Positions 10,180 through 20,114 of a stretch of DNA of 60,000 nucleotides are shown here, in pieces (position 1 is the first letter of the stretch; each line of letters begins with the position of its first letter). Source of the stretch: Symsagittifera roscoffensis. Lineage: Eukaryota > Xenacoelomorpha > Acoela > Convolutidae. The position numbers and the translations under genes were made by a program. The notes under the pieces are model-generated. The model saw nothing but the letters and a program-made list of their open reading frames with translations. It was not told the DNA's origin and searched no databases. The stretch covers positions 6,238,411-6,298,410 of the forward strand of contig NC_087064.1 of NCBI RefSeq assembly GCF_963678635.1, given 5' to 3'.

Positions 10180-12026
10180 CAATAAATCAAGTTTTTGACT
10201 TCCATGACCCACTTGATACAATACCCTTATCTAAATTAGAAATTGAAAACATTTTTCTCCCCCCAACAGAAACAATTACAATTTCAACACTGAAACAATA
10301 TCAAATCCTTGACCCAGTAATTCGACAACTGAAATCATGGCACAAATATAAAACTAAACCTATCAAAGCAGATTCAACTATTCTAGGAAACAAAACACTC
10401 CTCCGATATTTTCGAAAATTCAATAATACAACAATTAACGAAAACACAGACCTTCTAGAATACAAACTAAATGAATCTACAGTTCCCTGTCTCCCTTTAA
10501 GTATGATTCTCATAGCTTTTAATATTTCACATACACAAAATATTAAAGGACACTCTGGATCAGAGAAAACATATTCAAATTTTATACAAAACTTTTATTT
10601 CCCAAATGCACCAATTTGGATAAAAGTACTATGCAATGACTGTATAGTATGTCAATTAAATAAACCTTACCCAAATCAAAAACAAATAGCACAAAAACAA
10701 GATTTTAAAGGACAAAGTTTGTACTTTAACCATCGTATCTCATTTGATACTAAAGGACCAATTTCACCCTCATCCGAAGGAAACTCCTACATTATGGTAA
10801 TTGTTGACGCATTTACACATTATGTAGCACTTAACCCAGTACCACATTGTAACGCTTATTATGCTTACACAACGCTTTATGAACACTGGATAGCAAAATT
10901 CGGACTACCAGAAATTTTAGTTACAGACAACGGTACAGAATTCATAAATAATGAAATCATCACACTATGTCATTTATATAACATTAAACACAAACCACGT
11001 ACATCTCACGCACCTTGGACAAACGGCTTAGTCGAAGGTATGAACCGTTCATTGCAAGAATATCTCAGATGTATCATCATTGGAAATGATACAAGATATA
11101 CCGAATGGTCAGCAGATGTAAAACTATTTCCCTTAGCATATAATTCACAAATCACGACAACTTTAGGAATGTCACCATATGAAATGGTTTTTAACCAAAA
11201 GCCACGCAAACCAATAATGTTTACAGCAAAATCTCATAAAAACGTACAAGGTTATTGTCAACCAAATAAAGACTCATTCTGTTATAACCTACCTTTACAT
11301 ACACACGATGAAGATCATTTTCATCACCCACAAATTCTTAAATTAGCCTCCGGTACACACACCGAATGGATTTTAAACAGAGATAAAAAACACAATGAAA
11401 TTTATCAAAAAGTAACAAAAAAGTTGTTACAAAGGCAAAATATTAATGAACAAATAAATTCACGCTTTACACCAGCCTCCGATTTAAAAATTGGAACATT
11501 TGTTTTAATACCCAATTTTAATACTCAAAAAGGAATTTCAAAAAAGTTACAACCCCTTCGTAAAGGACCATACCAAATAATTACAAAACCCACTGATGTC
11601 ACATATAAAATCACCGACTCAGACAAAAAAGAAATCGTTCAACACCGAAATAACCTATTACCTTATTATCCAAAAGAATACGCACTCCGCGAACTAACTC
11701 AATTATATTCTTTTACAGGTTTAAAAGTTATTCAAAATGACCCACATACGGAAAATATAACAAAGGAACAAAACGATATTCACCTCGGAAATCAAAATAC
11801 AAAATCAACCACCACAAAAAACAATACAAAAAATCTAGATCAAAATACATCTCAAAAAGAAAGAAAAAATAGAAAAATGACAGAACAAATAATAACCCAA
11901 GAACAAATCGACAAATCAGAGCATAGAGAGTCTTCACGACTTAGAAATCAACCACGTAAAAATTATAAATTATTCATCCCACAATCTAAAATATTAAAGA
12001 AAGTTGAATTTCAAAAACAACTTTAA
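10140..12026 (+). CDS. int: Integrase of element A
   Basis: The frame is open from 10140 (minus-one relative to RT, 40-nt overlap); the first ATG at 10503 gives 507 residues. From that ATG: an HHCC zinc-binding module (His10, His17, Cys47, Cys50), the DDE core with Asp82, Asp142 and Glu178 (exactly 35 residues between the last two), and a C-terminal GPY/F module with R-K-G-P-Y near 350-360, typical of Ty3/gypsy and retroviral integrases. Codons 10140-10502 add about 120 residues of linker without an ATG, so the enzyme is probably made as part of Gag-Pol. The tail is Asn/Lys/Gln-rich and ends in a basic S-x-R-L-R-x-x-P-R segment. No internal stop; catalytic residues complete. Confidence 0.92.
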   Translation, partial: NKLIRTTNKRFKITINQVFDFHDPLDTIPLSKLEIENIFLPPTETITISTLKQYQILDPVIRQLKSWHKYKTKPIKADSTILGNKTLLRYFRKFNNTTINENTDLLEYKLNESTVPCLPLSMILIAFNISHTQNIKGHSGSEKTYSNFIQNFYFPNAPIWIKVLCNDCIVCQLNKPYPNQKQIAQKQDFKGQSLYFNHRISFDTKGPISPSSEGNSYIMVIVDAFTHYVALNPVPHCNAYYAYTTLYEHWIAKFGLPEILVTDNGTEFINNEIITLCHLYNIKHKPRTSHAPWTNGLVEGMNRSLQEYLRCIIIGNDTRYTEWSADVKLFPLAYNSQITTTLGMSPYEMVFNQKPRKPIMFTAKSHKNVQGYCQPNKDSFCYNLPLHTHDEDHFHHPQILKLASGTHTEWILNRDKKHNEIYQKVTKKLLQRQNINEQINSRFTPASDLKIGTFVLIPNFNTQKGISKKLQPLRKGPYQIITKPTDVTYKITDSDKKEIVQHRNNLLPYYPKEYALRELTQLYSFTGLKVIQNDPHTENITKEQNDIHLGNQNTKSTTTKNNTKNLDQNTSQKERKNRKMTEQIITQEQIDKSEHRESSRLRNQPRKNYKLFIPQSKILKKVEFQKQL

Positions 12027-12846
12027 TTCTACATTTAATAATCTTTGCACCTCTGAAACATTTTACACTTTCATTTTTCAAAATAACATGCTGACAAACA
12101 CGCAGCGATTCTAGTTCATAATTAGCCAATAGGATTCATCCAATCCGTCACCTTCTCTAACTCTGACACAAACCAACTAGACGAACGATATTAAACTCCA
12201 GGCATATCTATAACTATAACTTTACGACCTCCAGGTCAAAAATAAGCAAACCACTCCAACTTGACAACTAAAATAAATATCACCATATTATCATAACCCT
12301 CCCTTATCTAATAAACCAAAGATCAACAATATTTCCCCAACTCAGACCTCAAATACCCCCCAAACAAATATGTTAAATTAGCCTAAAGTAAAAGAACGAC
12401 CATTTTAATTAGCCTAAAGTATAAAAATCTCAAAAATACCCCAGATCATTTGACAAATGAAAATAAAGACAAAGAAGACCTCCCGATCACCATAAAAATT
12501 GCCCCCAACAATTTTTCACAAAACTCAACCCACTTGTCAAAAAACCAATAAATAATCCGACCACACTTAAAAATCGCCCCAAACAACAAAAAATATTCGA
12601 TCAAGAAGTCATTTCTTAAATGCTCTTCTATCAAACAGTCACTAAAATTATCACAAACCTCAAACAATTTTTTACGATACTTGAAACTTTCATAATATTT
12701 CTTTTTGATATCCTTGAATTTTTTCTAATAATCTTAATCATTGTTTGTAATATTTTTTAAATTTTCTACACTATATTCGAACTATTTCTCCAACTTTCAA
12801 AAACCCTTGATTATATCCACAGGTACGATTCATACAACTTGTCTAA
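12027..12846 (+). other. Non-coding gap between integrase and the downstream ORFs of element A
   Basis: About 0.8 kb without a convincing ORF. It contains two copies of 'attagcctaaagta' (about 12376 and 12409). A pyrimidine-containing tract ending in 'atatccacag' (AG at 12821-12822), 25 nt before the next ATG, is a candidate splice acceptor for subgenomic messages. Confidence 0.5.
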
Positions 12847-13035
12847 ATGATACGAACTATTTTCAGTAGAACTGATATTTTTCTACTATTTGTAATTTTC
12901 ATAACATTTCTATCATCCCTCATTTTGACCATATGCAAATGTATAAAGAAAGCAATCATCACATTCGCTCTAGCAACAATCCTCCTAATTCTTTTCTTAG
13001 AAGAATACTATAATAAAAATAAACTTTTTCACTAA
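12847..13035 (+). CDS. Small membrane protein ORF of element A (62 aa)
   Basis: ATG ORF encoding 62 residues with two hydrophobic segments (about residues 11-30 and 34-51) separated by a short Cys/Lys-rich turn (T-I-C-K-C-I-K-K), then a charged end. It resembles small viral membrane proteins in shape only. It is followed eight bases later by a large ORF without ATG in another frame. It may be an independent accessory protein or the first exon of a spliced product with that ORF. Confidence 0.5.
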   Translation: MIRTIFSRTDIFLLFVIFITFLSSLILTICKCIKKAIITFALATILLILFLEEYYNKNKLFH

Positions 13036-13043
13036 AAGAATAG

Positions 13044-14177
13044 ACCAAAAAACTATCAAAAATTGCTACCCAACAGTCACAAAGTCAGTCTTCACCGACA
13101 TCATCCCAAGATAATCCAACAACACCTTCAACTACCCAAAATCCTCATACATCTACACGAATTTCCTTTCAAGATAACCCATACACTTTTGAAGAACGAC
13201 ACGCTCGTTTATCGGAACCACTAGAACCAGTTCAACGACAAGCACCTCTAAGCGAACCAACATATAACTTATACCCAACACTACCACAAGAACTAAGTAG
13301 AATAAGAAATCCTAGTCAAAACCAAAATACAGTCGAAATAAATAGACAAATTATACATCCTCGACGAAACAGAAAATTTCAAACTCCCCGAGTTCATTTT
13401 GATATACCTCAATCCCCATCACAAAACACTCCAGAAAACCCCATTGGTATATTACCAGAAACCCCTACGCTTCTTTCACAACGTAGCACCTCAAGCCTAC
13501 CATCAGATTACTTAGGTTCAACACCAACATCTGAACAAATACGTGAAAACCCCTTTAACCCCCCAAACCAGGCATCACGACTACCATATTGGACAACACA
13601 TTCATTTACACAAGGTGAACTAAATTTAGTCAATGATCCAATAGATATTTCTACGGATACAACAACATCCTCATCACTACCAGAAACATTATCACTACCA
13701 TCAACACCATCAATAAGCCAGATTTCACCACCACCTTTTAACTTAAATTTCCCAAATAACCTCGACGCTAGATATCGAGAACAATCATCAACAAATATTC
13801 CTTTAAGACTAGACTGGAATACATTCACAGCACCTCCACCATTATTTGGACAACATCTAGAAAGTAATCGCCTTCACAACTGGGCACTTAATAGATTACA
13901 ATACCGACAAGACATTCACGACGATATCCGTGATCACAATATCCAAATACTCCAACAAAACAGTTTACAATTAAAGTTTGAAATCACAGTTAAATTAAAC
14001 AACATTACTCAACATCCCTACCCATTAAATCCACCGAACATAACAGCTCAATCACTACCACCACCATTTATAACCACTGAAGTAATATATAAATACGACA
14101 GATATACCAAAAAGACAATTGGTTACATCACATTTTATAACCCATACTCAGGATTATCATACACATGTATATTCTAA
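13044..14177 (+). CDS. 377-codon ORF without any ATG (element A)
   Basis: Open from just after a TAG at 13041 to a TAA at 14175-14177, with no ATG in frame. The first 230 residues are rich in Ser, Thr, Pro, Gln and Asn; the last 130 look more globular, with alternating hydrophobic residues and tyrosine-rich strands near the end. The last 13 nt overlap the start of the envelope-like ORF. A plain ORF of this length is very unlikely in such AT-rich DNA unless it is coding. Translation must start elsewhere: splicing from an upstream ATG, readthrough of the stops at 13033 or 13041, or a non-AUG start. No homologue is recognised. Confidence 0.65.
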   Translation, partial: TKKLSKIATQQSQSQSSPTSSQDNPTTPSTTQNPHTSTRISFQDNPYTFEERHARLSEPLEPVQRQAPLSEPTYNLYPTLPQELSRIRNPSQNQNTVEINRQIIHPRRNRKFQTPRVHFDIPQSPSQNTPENPIGILPETPTLLSQRSTSSLPSDYLGSTPTSEQIRENPFNPPNQASRLPYWTTHSFTQGELNLVNDPIDISTDTTTSSSLPETLSLPSTPSISQISPPPFNLNFPNNLDARYREQSSTNIPLRLDWNTFTAPPPLFGQHLESNRLHNWALNRLQYRQDIHDDIRDHNIQILQQNSLQLKFEITVKLNNITQHPYPLNPPNITAQSLPPPFITTEVIYKYDRYTKKTIGYITFYNPYSGLSYTCIF

Positions 14178-16084
14178 AATTATTAATTTTTTTCCAACTC
14201 CTTTTTCTAGTAATCTCAAATCAAAACATAAACCCTTCTCCCCGCACAGGACCCCAAGATTTATTAGTAACACATTACGATTGTGAAGAAAACGAACAAA
14301 AAACACTACACAAGTATGCAATAAATCAAGTATCACAATGCGAAACAGAACCCCAAGCCATAGAAACTACAAATGTAATAGCAACACTTTATTCAAAAGC
14401 CCGAGCAACTACAGTTATAGGATATAAATTCACAGCAACATTTTCTGAAAAGAAAGTACATTGTTCACAAGTCTCAAACGGAAATAAAAACCGACTTGAC
14501 CATGAATCATTCTACCAGAGTAATATAGAACGACTTTTACATCTCAATCCCGAAGATTGTAAAAACGAGTTACTCCGACTAAACATCACAAAAAATAAAA
14601 ACACAGATAGAAAGTTAGTATATTTTCAAGTTTTTTCAGATTCTGTACATCAAGCAGAACTTGAAAGATATCAAGGACATATAAAATTAGATGAAAAATA
14701 CCCATATAACGGCGCACACGGACGATTAACCTATGACATGCACGATAAACACTGGATACCACACATTGGTATAAATGACCCATCAAACTGCAAAGCAGAC
14801 ACAAAAAATAAAGGATACCAAGAAATAATGTTTTTCGATTGGAAAATACAACTCGAAAAAATACAACTCACACGAGATTTATCAGACAACACAATGATCT
14901 ATCAAGGAATTAGATTACCTTGTAAAAACGACCAAGGTTATTGCGACCCTACAACAAGAACACAAGCAACAATTGTTTGGTTCCCCGAAGACACATGTAC
15001 AACATTTCAAGTAGCAAAAATACACGCTCGTATGATAAAATTTCACGAAAAATATTTTATACAATCAATACCATATGAACAAGTAAATCCATTACGAAAA
15101 ATAAGTTCTAATTTCCGAAACATTCAGAATATAGAAAATAAATTAACACGTTTTCAAATATATCAAGAGACAGAACTTGCATGTAAATACAGAAACCCAC
15201 TTCACAAAACACAATACTCTGAAATATTAGTTGAATACGAAAATGGATTCGACATGACCACTGGAAAAATAAAAGTCGACCCATACGCCACAAGTCATCC
15301 CCTAAATGAAGGAACATCATATATACCAGTTAATTTTCAAAAGAGTACAGGTCAACCTGGTGGACATTTAAAGCCCCAAGACGACCAAAGCACACGTTTA
15401 CAAGAACTATCACTAATGAATAGTACATATTTTGGTAATATCCACTATGATATTCACTTAGATATGAAACTAGACTACACGATTAGCCGAATTTTTCAAG
15501 AAATGTTACTCTCCGAATTAGAAACACTACACCAACTATGCGAATTAGAAAGAACACAAATATTTCAATCACTTGCACTAGCAGTATTAAAAATACCCTA
15601 CGCAGGATATTTACTATCAGGAAATAGATCAAATTTTTTAGACTATGAAGGAAACATCTTATGGTTTTATACTTGTACTAAAAAAGTATCACCACTATAC
15701 GTTTTTGAAGATAAACGATGCTATAAAAGAATCCCTATCTTTTATAAGAATAAAGTACATTTCGTTGACACACTTTCACGAAGAACCTATTTCTGGGATA
15801 CCGCAGTCCCATGTGGATCAGAAAATAGCCACAACGTAGTACAACTAAACCCTGATGAAGATAAGTATTACCTTCTCACCCCATATCCCACATTAATGCA
15901 ATCACTCAAAAAATTTTCACCAGAAAGCATTCGCGCTATCGCTCGAAACCCAAATATAGACTTACAATCAATAGGATTATACTCAAAATCAGATATTCAA
16001 CATCACATTAGAACACAACAATTTCAAGAATTATTAACACAAATGGACACAAGGATTTGCAGACATCTATACGCAAGACTATAG
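14165..16084 (+). CDS. env: Envelope-like glycoprotein of element A, ectodomain part (639 aa)
   Basis: The ORF starts with a hydrophobic signal peptide (residues 1-19, ending near an Ile-Ser-Asn), followed by a Cys-containing ectodomain with at least three N-x-S/T sites (including N-I-T, N-S-T and N-R-S). The position after pol and before the 3' LTR is that of env. The C-terminal third has a Cys-Tyr-x-x-Ile-Pro block, a Phe-Val-Asp block and a later Pro-Cys-Gly block, vaguely like glycoproteins of chuvirus-type negative-strand RNA viruses; this is from memory and weak. The ORF stops before any transmembrane anchor; the anchor follows in the overlapping frame (16038-16727). So env is either split by a one-base indel or expressed by frameshifting. 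A furin site is not obvious. Confidence 0.7.
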   Translation: MYILKLLIFFQLLFLVISNQNINPSPRTGPQDLLVTHYDCEENEQKTLHKYAINQVSQCETEPQAIETTNVIATLYSKARATTVIGYKFTATFSEKKVHCSQVSNGNKNRLDHESFYQSNIERLLHLNPEDCKNELLRLNITKNKNTDRKLVYFQVFSDSVHQAELERYQGHIKLDEKYPYNGAHGRLTYDMHDKHWIPHIGINDPSNCKADTKNKGYQEIMFFDWKIQLEKIQLTRDLSDNTMIYQGIRLPCKNDQGYCDPTTRTQATIVWFPEDTCTTFQVAKIHARMIKFHEKYFIQSIPYEQVNPLRKISSNFRNIQNIENKLTRFQIYQETELACKYRNPLHKTQYSEILVEYENGFDMTTGKIKVDPYATSHPLNEGTSYIPVNFQKSTGQPGGHLKPQDDQSTRLQELSLMNSTYFGNIHYDIHLDMKLDYTISRIFQEMLLSELETLHQLCELERTQIFQSLALAVLKIPYAGYLLSGNRSNFLDYEGNILWFYTCTKKVSPLYVFEDKRCYKRIPIFYKNKVHFVDTLSRRTYFWDTAVPCGSENSHNVVQLNPDEDKYYLLTPYPTLMQSLKKFSPESIRAIARNPNIDLQSIGLYSKSDIQHHIRTQQFQELLTQMDTRICRHLYARL

Positions 16085-16727
16085 CGGATATTTTAAAGAC
16101 ATTAAAGATTATATATATCTAAACGGTGAAAAATACCGTCCCCAAGATATATCACCTATCAATATTTTTAGCTTTGTTACACTCAAGAATGAAATTCTTG
16201 ATTTTCTAGGATGGCCCTACTACATCTTAGAAAAATTGACTATTTTATACGCAATGTTCAACTTTATTGGATTTCTTTTCTCACTTTTAAAAGGAATCTA
16301 CAACACATGTGCTATACACACACAAGTAAACAGACAAGCAAGCGTAGCACGCATACTCTTTGCAGGATTTTTTGGAATCTTTTCTACATCTATAAACAAA
16401 ATTCTTTTAGACGCACAAATAAAAGAATATAACACAAAAATAGCAACAAGACAGAACACATACGACGAAGAACATAACAATGTAGACACAACACCAACAG
16501 CACCACAGTTACCACCCCTACCACATAACCATCCATTATCCCTAGTCCCACGTAATTTTCGAAATTTAACACTTAATCAAAATTTTCGACCAACCATATC
16601 ACAAAGTCCCATCCAACATATAATGCCACACCACTCACAAGATGAAAATACATATGAACAAATTATAGAACAACCCCATACCACCGCTTTTCAGTCTCAA
16701 AATAATAATTTTTTTAGCCCACAATGA
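16038..16727 (+). CDS. Envelope-like membrane anchor and tail (element A)
   Basis: Open from 16038 to a TGA at 16725-16727, overlapping the previous ORF by 47 nt in the plus-one frame. The first in-frame ATG is at 16254, but reading from the overlap continues the glycoprotein smoothly: about 50 more ectodomain residues, then a hydrophobic stretch (about 16210-16300) and a second one (about 16345-16400), then a Pro/Gln/His-rich tail of about 100 residues that would lie in the cytoplasm. The stop overlaps the next ATG as ATGA. It is most simply the missing C-terminus of env; a separate protein from the internal ATG is the alternative. Confidence 0.6.
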   Translation, partial: HKWTQGFADIYTQDYSGYFKDIKDYIYLNGEKYRPQDISPINIFSFVTLKNEILDFLGWPYYILEKLTILYAMFNFIGFLFSLLKGIYNTCAIHTQVNRQASVARILFAGFFGIFSTSINKILLDAQIKEYNTKIATRQNTYDEEHNNVDTTPTAPQLPPLPHNHPLSLVPRNFRNLTLNQNFRPTISQSPIQHIMPHHSQDENTYEQIIEQPHTTAFQSQNNNFFSPQ

Positions 16728-17641
16728 GCCGACAACTTGGATCCCTACACCGATCAAATTCCCATCCAACCAACCTCACCACTCCAATCCAAATAATATC
16801 ACTTTTTGCTTTTCCGCCACCCGATTTCCCCACCAGTAATGTAACATCCGGCATGAATTCCGATACTAATTCACACATCTCAGTTTTATACTCCATCTCA
16901 CAACTCAATAACCCGAATATTGAAACCCCCGATGAATTTGCCGACTCTGAACCATCTCCATCAAATAATTTTCACACCAATTCCTCAAATTTTTCTCAAC
17001 CCCCTTTTCAACCCATACTACCAAATAACCCTGACCCAACCAATTCTACACCCTCTTATGCTTCCCAAGTCACTCCAACCTACTCCTCACTTCACTCAGA
17101 CCAATCATCTCATTCTCCAGACACCCCCCGAATCTCCCCAGAACTAGATAATTTCATTACCCTACAACAACAACCCTACCACCTTGACACCCCAACCATA
17201 AACCAAATGTCATCCACAATAGATTCATCCAACCCTCCTATCCCTACACCCTCTTCAATTTATACCGAATCATTAGCACCATCATCCACAACTACTGAAT
17301 CTTCACTTAGCACTAATAGAGCTTACCGCACTTTTAAAAGAAAGTTCCCCAACCATCCTTTCCCAGCGAAACCAGGAACAGCCCGTGAATATATCACCCA
17401 TCCAAAACACACTAACACAAAAAAATTTTTAGCTATCACTTTACCCTCATTTCCACAATACACCTTAAACACCCCTCACGACACTAACGAGACACGTAAC
17501 TTTGTAGACGAATACGTTTTAATGCCTACCCTTCCTTGGACCTCATATTATCATTTTACTAATCCCCTTTGCTTACCATTATCTAACACTCACATCGATA
17601 TAGAACATGCTATATCGACTCACTACACCACTAACACCTAG
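16724..17641 (+). CDS. Accessory ORF 1 of element A (305 aa, Ser/Thr/Pro-rich)
   Basis: ATG at 16724 overlaps the upstream TGA (ATGA), a layout suited to termination-reinitiation. Residues 1-200 are low-complexity Ser/Thr/Pro/Asn; from about 205 there is a basic R-x-F-K-R-K segment that could be a nuclear signal, then a more structured 100 residues. No homologue recognised. Base composition shifts to more C and T here than in gag-pol. The ORF overlaps the next one by 35 nt in the plus-one frame, so the two may form one protein, as env does with its anchor. Confidence 0.55.
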   Translation: MSRQLGSLHRSNSHPTNLTTPIQIISLFAFPPPDFPTSNVTSGMNSDTNSHISVLYSISQLNNPNIETPDEFADSEPSPSNNFHTNSSNFSQPPFQPILPNNPDPTNSTPSYASQVTPTYSSLHSDQSSHSPDTPRISPELDNFITLQQQPYHLDTPTINQMSSTIDSSNPPIPTPSSIYTESLAPSSTTTESSLSTNRAYRTFKRKFPNHPFPAKPGTAREYITHPKHTNTKKFLAITLPSFPQYTLNTPHDTNETRNFVDEYVLMPTLPWTSYYHFTNPLCLPLSNTHIDIEHAISTHYTTNT

Positions 17642-18521
17642 ACAATTTACTTACATTGGATATAAAAAATCACTAAAAACACACACTGCACCCCGAGCTA
17701 ACGAATATACACTAGAATATTACGATCATAACATCATCAGAACTAACCAAGATCAATTCTTAGACGACGATCGCTTCGCTAACCCACAAATCACCGAGAA
17801 ATTTTTCATTAAAACACCATATGTATTTACACTAAATATCTTCGATCGCAAGTTTGACCACATTATTTCAGAAGCACTAACAGACACACAAGCCTACGAA
17901 AGTTTTAAAGAACGCTTCCAAATATTTTCACTAACCTTTCATTTCCTTGCACCACATGAAAGAGATTTGCACTGCTCACACGATATTATGTTGCGCACTA
18001 AACAAACACACACATATACTTATTATCGTTTCATCCAAAATCACTTTGACCTACACACTCCCTCCAGACAACCACACCATCGTTTTCAATTCATCAATTC
18101 CAAATACACCTCACCATTCTTTCTTAACTTCACATATTGTATTAAAGATACTAACCTTCATGGTATTCTTCGAAATTATGATCCCATAACCCAAATGTAT
18201 ATTTTTTGTCCAATCACCAAGACCTTCAACGCAGAAGAATCCCGACCCTTCCTTATCCCACACGAGTTTGTACAACCTATAGAAATCCCCATTTTAGAAT
18301 TCATCCATAACACTAAATTCAATCACAAATTATATAATCTAATCCAAAACACACCTTATGAATTTGCAGTTGGCACTGAAGAACTAACCACCATTAAGGC
18401 ACTTCAATTGCTTTGGCCACTGCTTCAAACTAAAAATATCATCCGCATTTTAGCTAAATTACTAACAACTTCAGATCTCATCCACGACATCTTCCCCCAC
18501 GGTTTCTTCCCCGACGACTAA
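17607..18521 (+). CDS. Accessory ORF 2 of element A (304 aa, unknown)
   Basis: ATG ORF of 304 residues with a normal, globular-looking composition (aromatic and His-rich, few low-complexity runs), two Asp-rich patches and no transmembrane segment. No known fold or motif is recognised. It begins inside the end of accessory ORF 1 in another frame. Its TAA at 18519-18521 is followed three bases later by a perfect splice donor. It takes the place of the 3' regulatory genes of complex retroviruses, but a regulatory role is only analogy. Confidence 0.6.
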   Translation: MLYRLTTPLTPRQFTYIGYKKSLKTHTAPRANEYTLEYYDHNIIRTNQDQFLDDDRFANPQITEKFFIKTPYVFTLNIFDRKFDHIISEALTDTQAYESFKERFQIFSLTFHFLAPHERDLHCSHDIMLRTKQTHTYTYYRFIQNHFDLHTPSRQPHHRFQFINSKYTSPFFLNFTYCIKDTNLHGILRNYDPITQMYIFCPITKTFNAEESRPFLIPHEFVQPIEIPILEFIHNTKFNHKLYNLIQNTPYEFAVGTEELTTIKALQLLWPLLQTKNIIRILAKLLTTSDLIHDIFPHGFFPDD

Positions 18522-18524
18522 CAG

Positions 18525-18600
18525 GTAAGTATGAATTATACATATTACTAACTAATTAAAATATTAGAAACTCACCATTCTTTATCCATGTTTTCTTTAG
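18525..18600 (+). other. Spliceosomal intron just after the last ORF of element A
   Basis: Donor CAG|GTAAGTATG at 18525, branch-point TACTAAC at 18546-18552, acceptor TTTTCTTTAG ending at 18600; 76 nt. All three signals match the strongest consensus. A stop codon three bases before the donor means the intron lies in the 3' UTR of ORF 2, unless alternative frames use it. Confidence 0.8.
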
Positions 18601-20114
18601 AATTTTAGCCTTCATCCAACGATCATCTGAAAAATTCACAAAAGAAAAATAAAAAATAGCGAACTTCTTCAAAACTGTTTAAAACCCTATTAAATTTTTG
18701 CACCAACAATTAAATAAATATAATACCAATGCAGTAATTTAATTTATAAATTTTTCCCCCACAAGCAGTAAGTTAAATAATGATGAAAATTTGTAACTTA
18801 AATTTCCCCAACAACTAGCAGTAAAATTGAAATTCTATGTAGTAAATTAATAAGAAGCAAATGCAGTACTAACCTTTTGATATTTTCATTCACTCGCACA
18901 AGAATTCTATCCAAACTCGCACAGCTCGCCCACGAAGAATTGTTTAAATAATGAATTTCAGTTTCAAGCTTTAACAACTCAACAACTCTAACATACGATA
19001 ACAAGTTTCAAACTTTCCTTTAACCCGGTTGGAAAGGAATTATATACTAAACAAAACTAACCAATGCAGCTTACTAAACACCACAACACATAGCATAACA
19101 GCATGACTAAGAAAAGGAAACCAACGGTACCCAAACCGGATTAACCCAGTTTAAAACTGGATAATTTATTCTTTTGAAGACTATTATAAAGTCTAAGAAA
19201 GAAATAATAAAACACAAAAAAGTCGAAAGACAAACCCATACCACAAACAATTTGATTTTTGAAAAAAGGACACAACCAACAAAACATAAGAAAAACCACA
19301 ACAAACCCAACATAAAACGTTGTCACATAACAGGACCTCTCACAAAAACCGCATGCAATCATACTCCCACTCCTGGCCTAACCCACCAGGAAGGACGTCC
19401 TGAGCATGCTCTATAGCCGGCCTAACCCACCGCGCTACATCCACGCTTTGTGACCACACTCCTATTTTTAATAAGAGCTACTCAAGGGTGAGTAACTCTT
19501 CAAAATAACTGAACTAAAACAAAAAGCTTTTGTGAAAACAACTAACTAAAATCATAATTAAAAAATATTAAACTAATAAAAGTTTTATAAAATGTAAATT
19601 ACATTATGCAATACATAGATCAGAATACAACACCAAGGACGAACATCCAAAGACAAAACGACCTCACTACACTCGAGAAAGAATGGCCAACTACAATCAA
19701 TATGCCGCTCACAATCACAACTCAAAGGATTTAGAGTACGACTTGACTTCGCAGAAAAGGACTTCATTGAACTAGACCAATGACCACCTCGATGTTCAAG
19801 TATACGTACAGATCCGAGTAACCAGGCATCCCCTCCACGCACAATCTCCACGCCATTCCTTGACAAGATCAAAACACAAAGAAGTTCTCATCAATGAAAC
19901 AGAAAAACCTGACATAGCCAACTATTCTGAAATCAGATTTGAGTTTGTTGCGAAAACCCAGTCGTTGTCTTGAGAAGACACAACAATTGAATCTGGGACT
20001 TCTCTAATAAGAAAACCCAGAAGAAATAAGATGTTCGCCAAATACCAACGTCCATCATCCATCCTTTGAATTGCAGAAAGACTATTCTAAAAAACTCTGT
20101 AAAACCCGGATGGG
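18601..20114 (+). other. 3' non-coding region of element A
   Basis: 1.5 kb with no supported ORF. It includes several 'aatgcagtaa/gcagtaagtt' strings (18730-18870) and a stretch around 19340-19500 richer in G and C ('ggcctaacccacc' occurs twice, near 19375 and 19420). The last bases before the 3' LTR (ggatggg) are the candidate polypurine tract. Confidence 0.6.

Noticed and set aside
16211-16432. 73-codon frame starting at an ATG near the envelope anchor
   Set aside because: It lies in another frame over the membrane-anchor ORF, which reads better and continues the glycoprotein.
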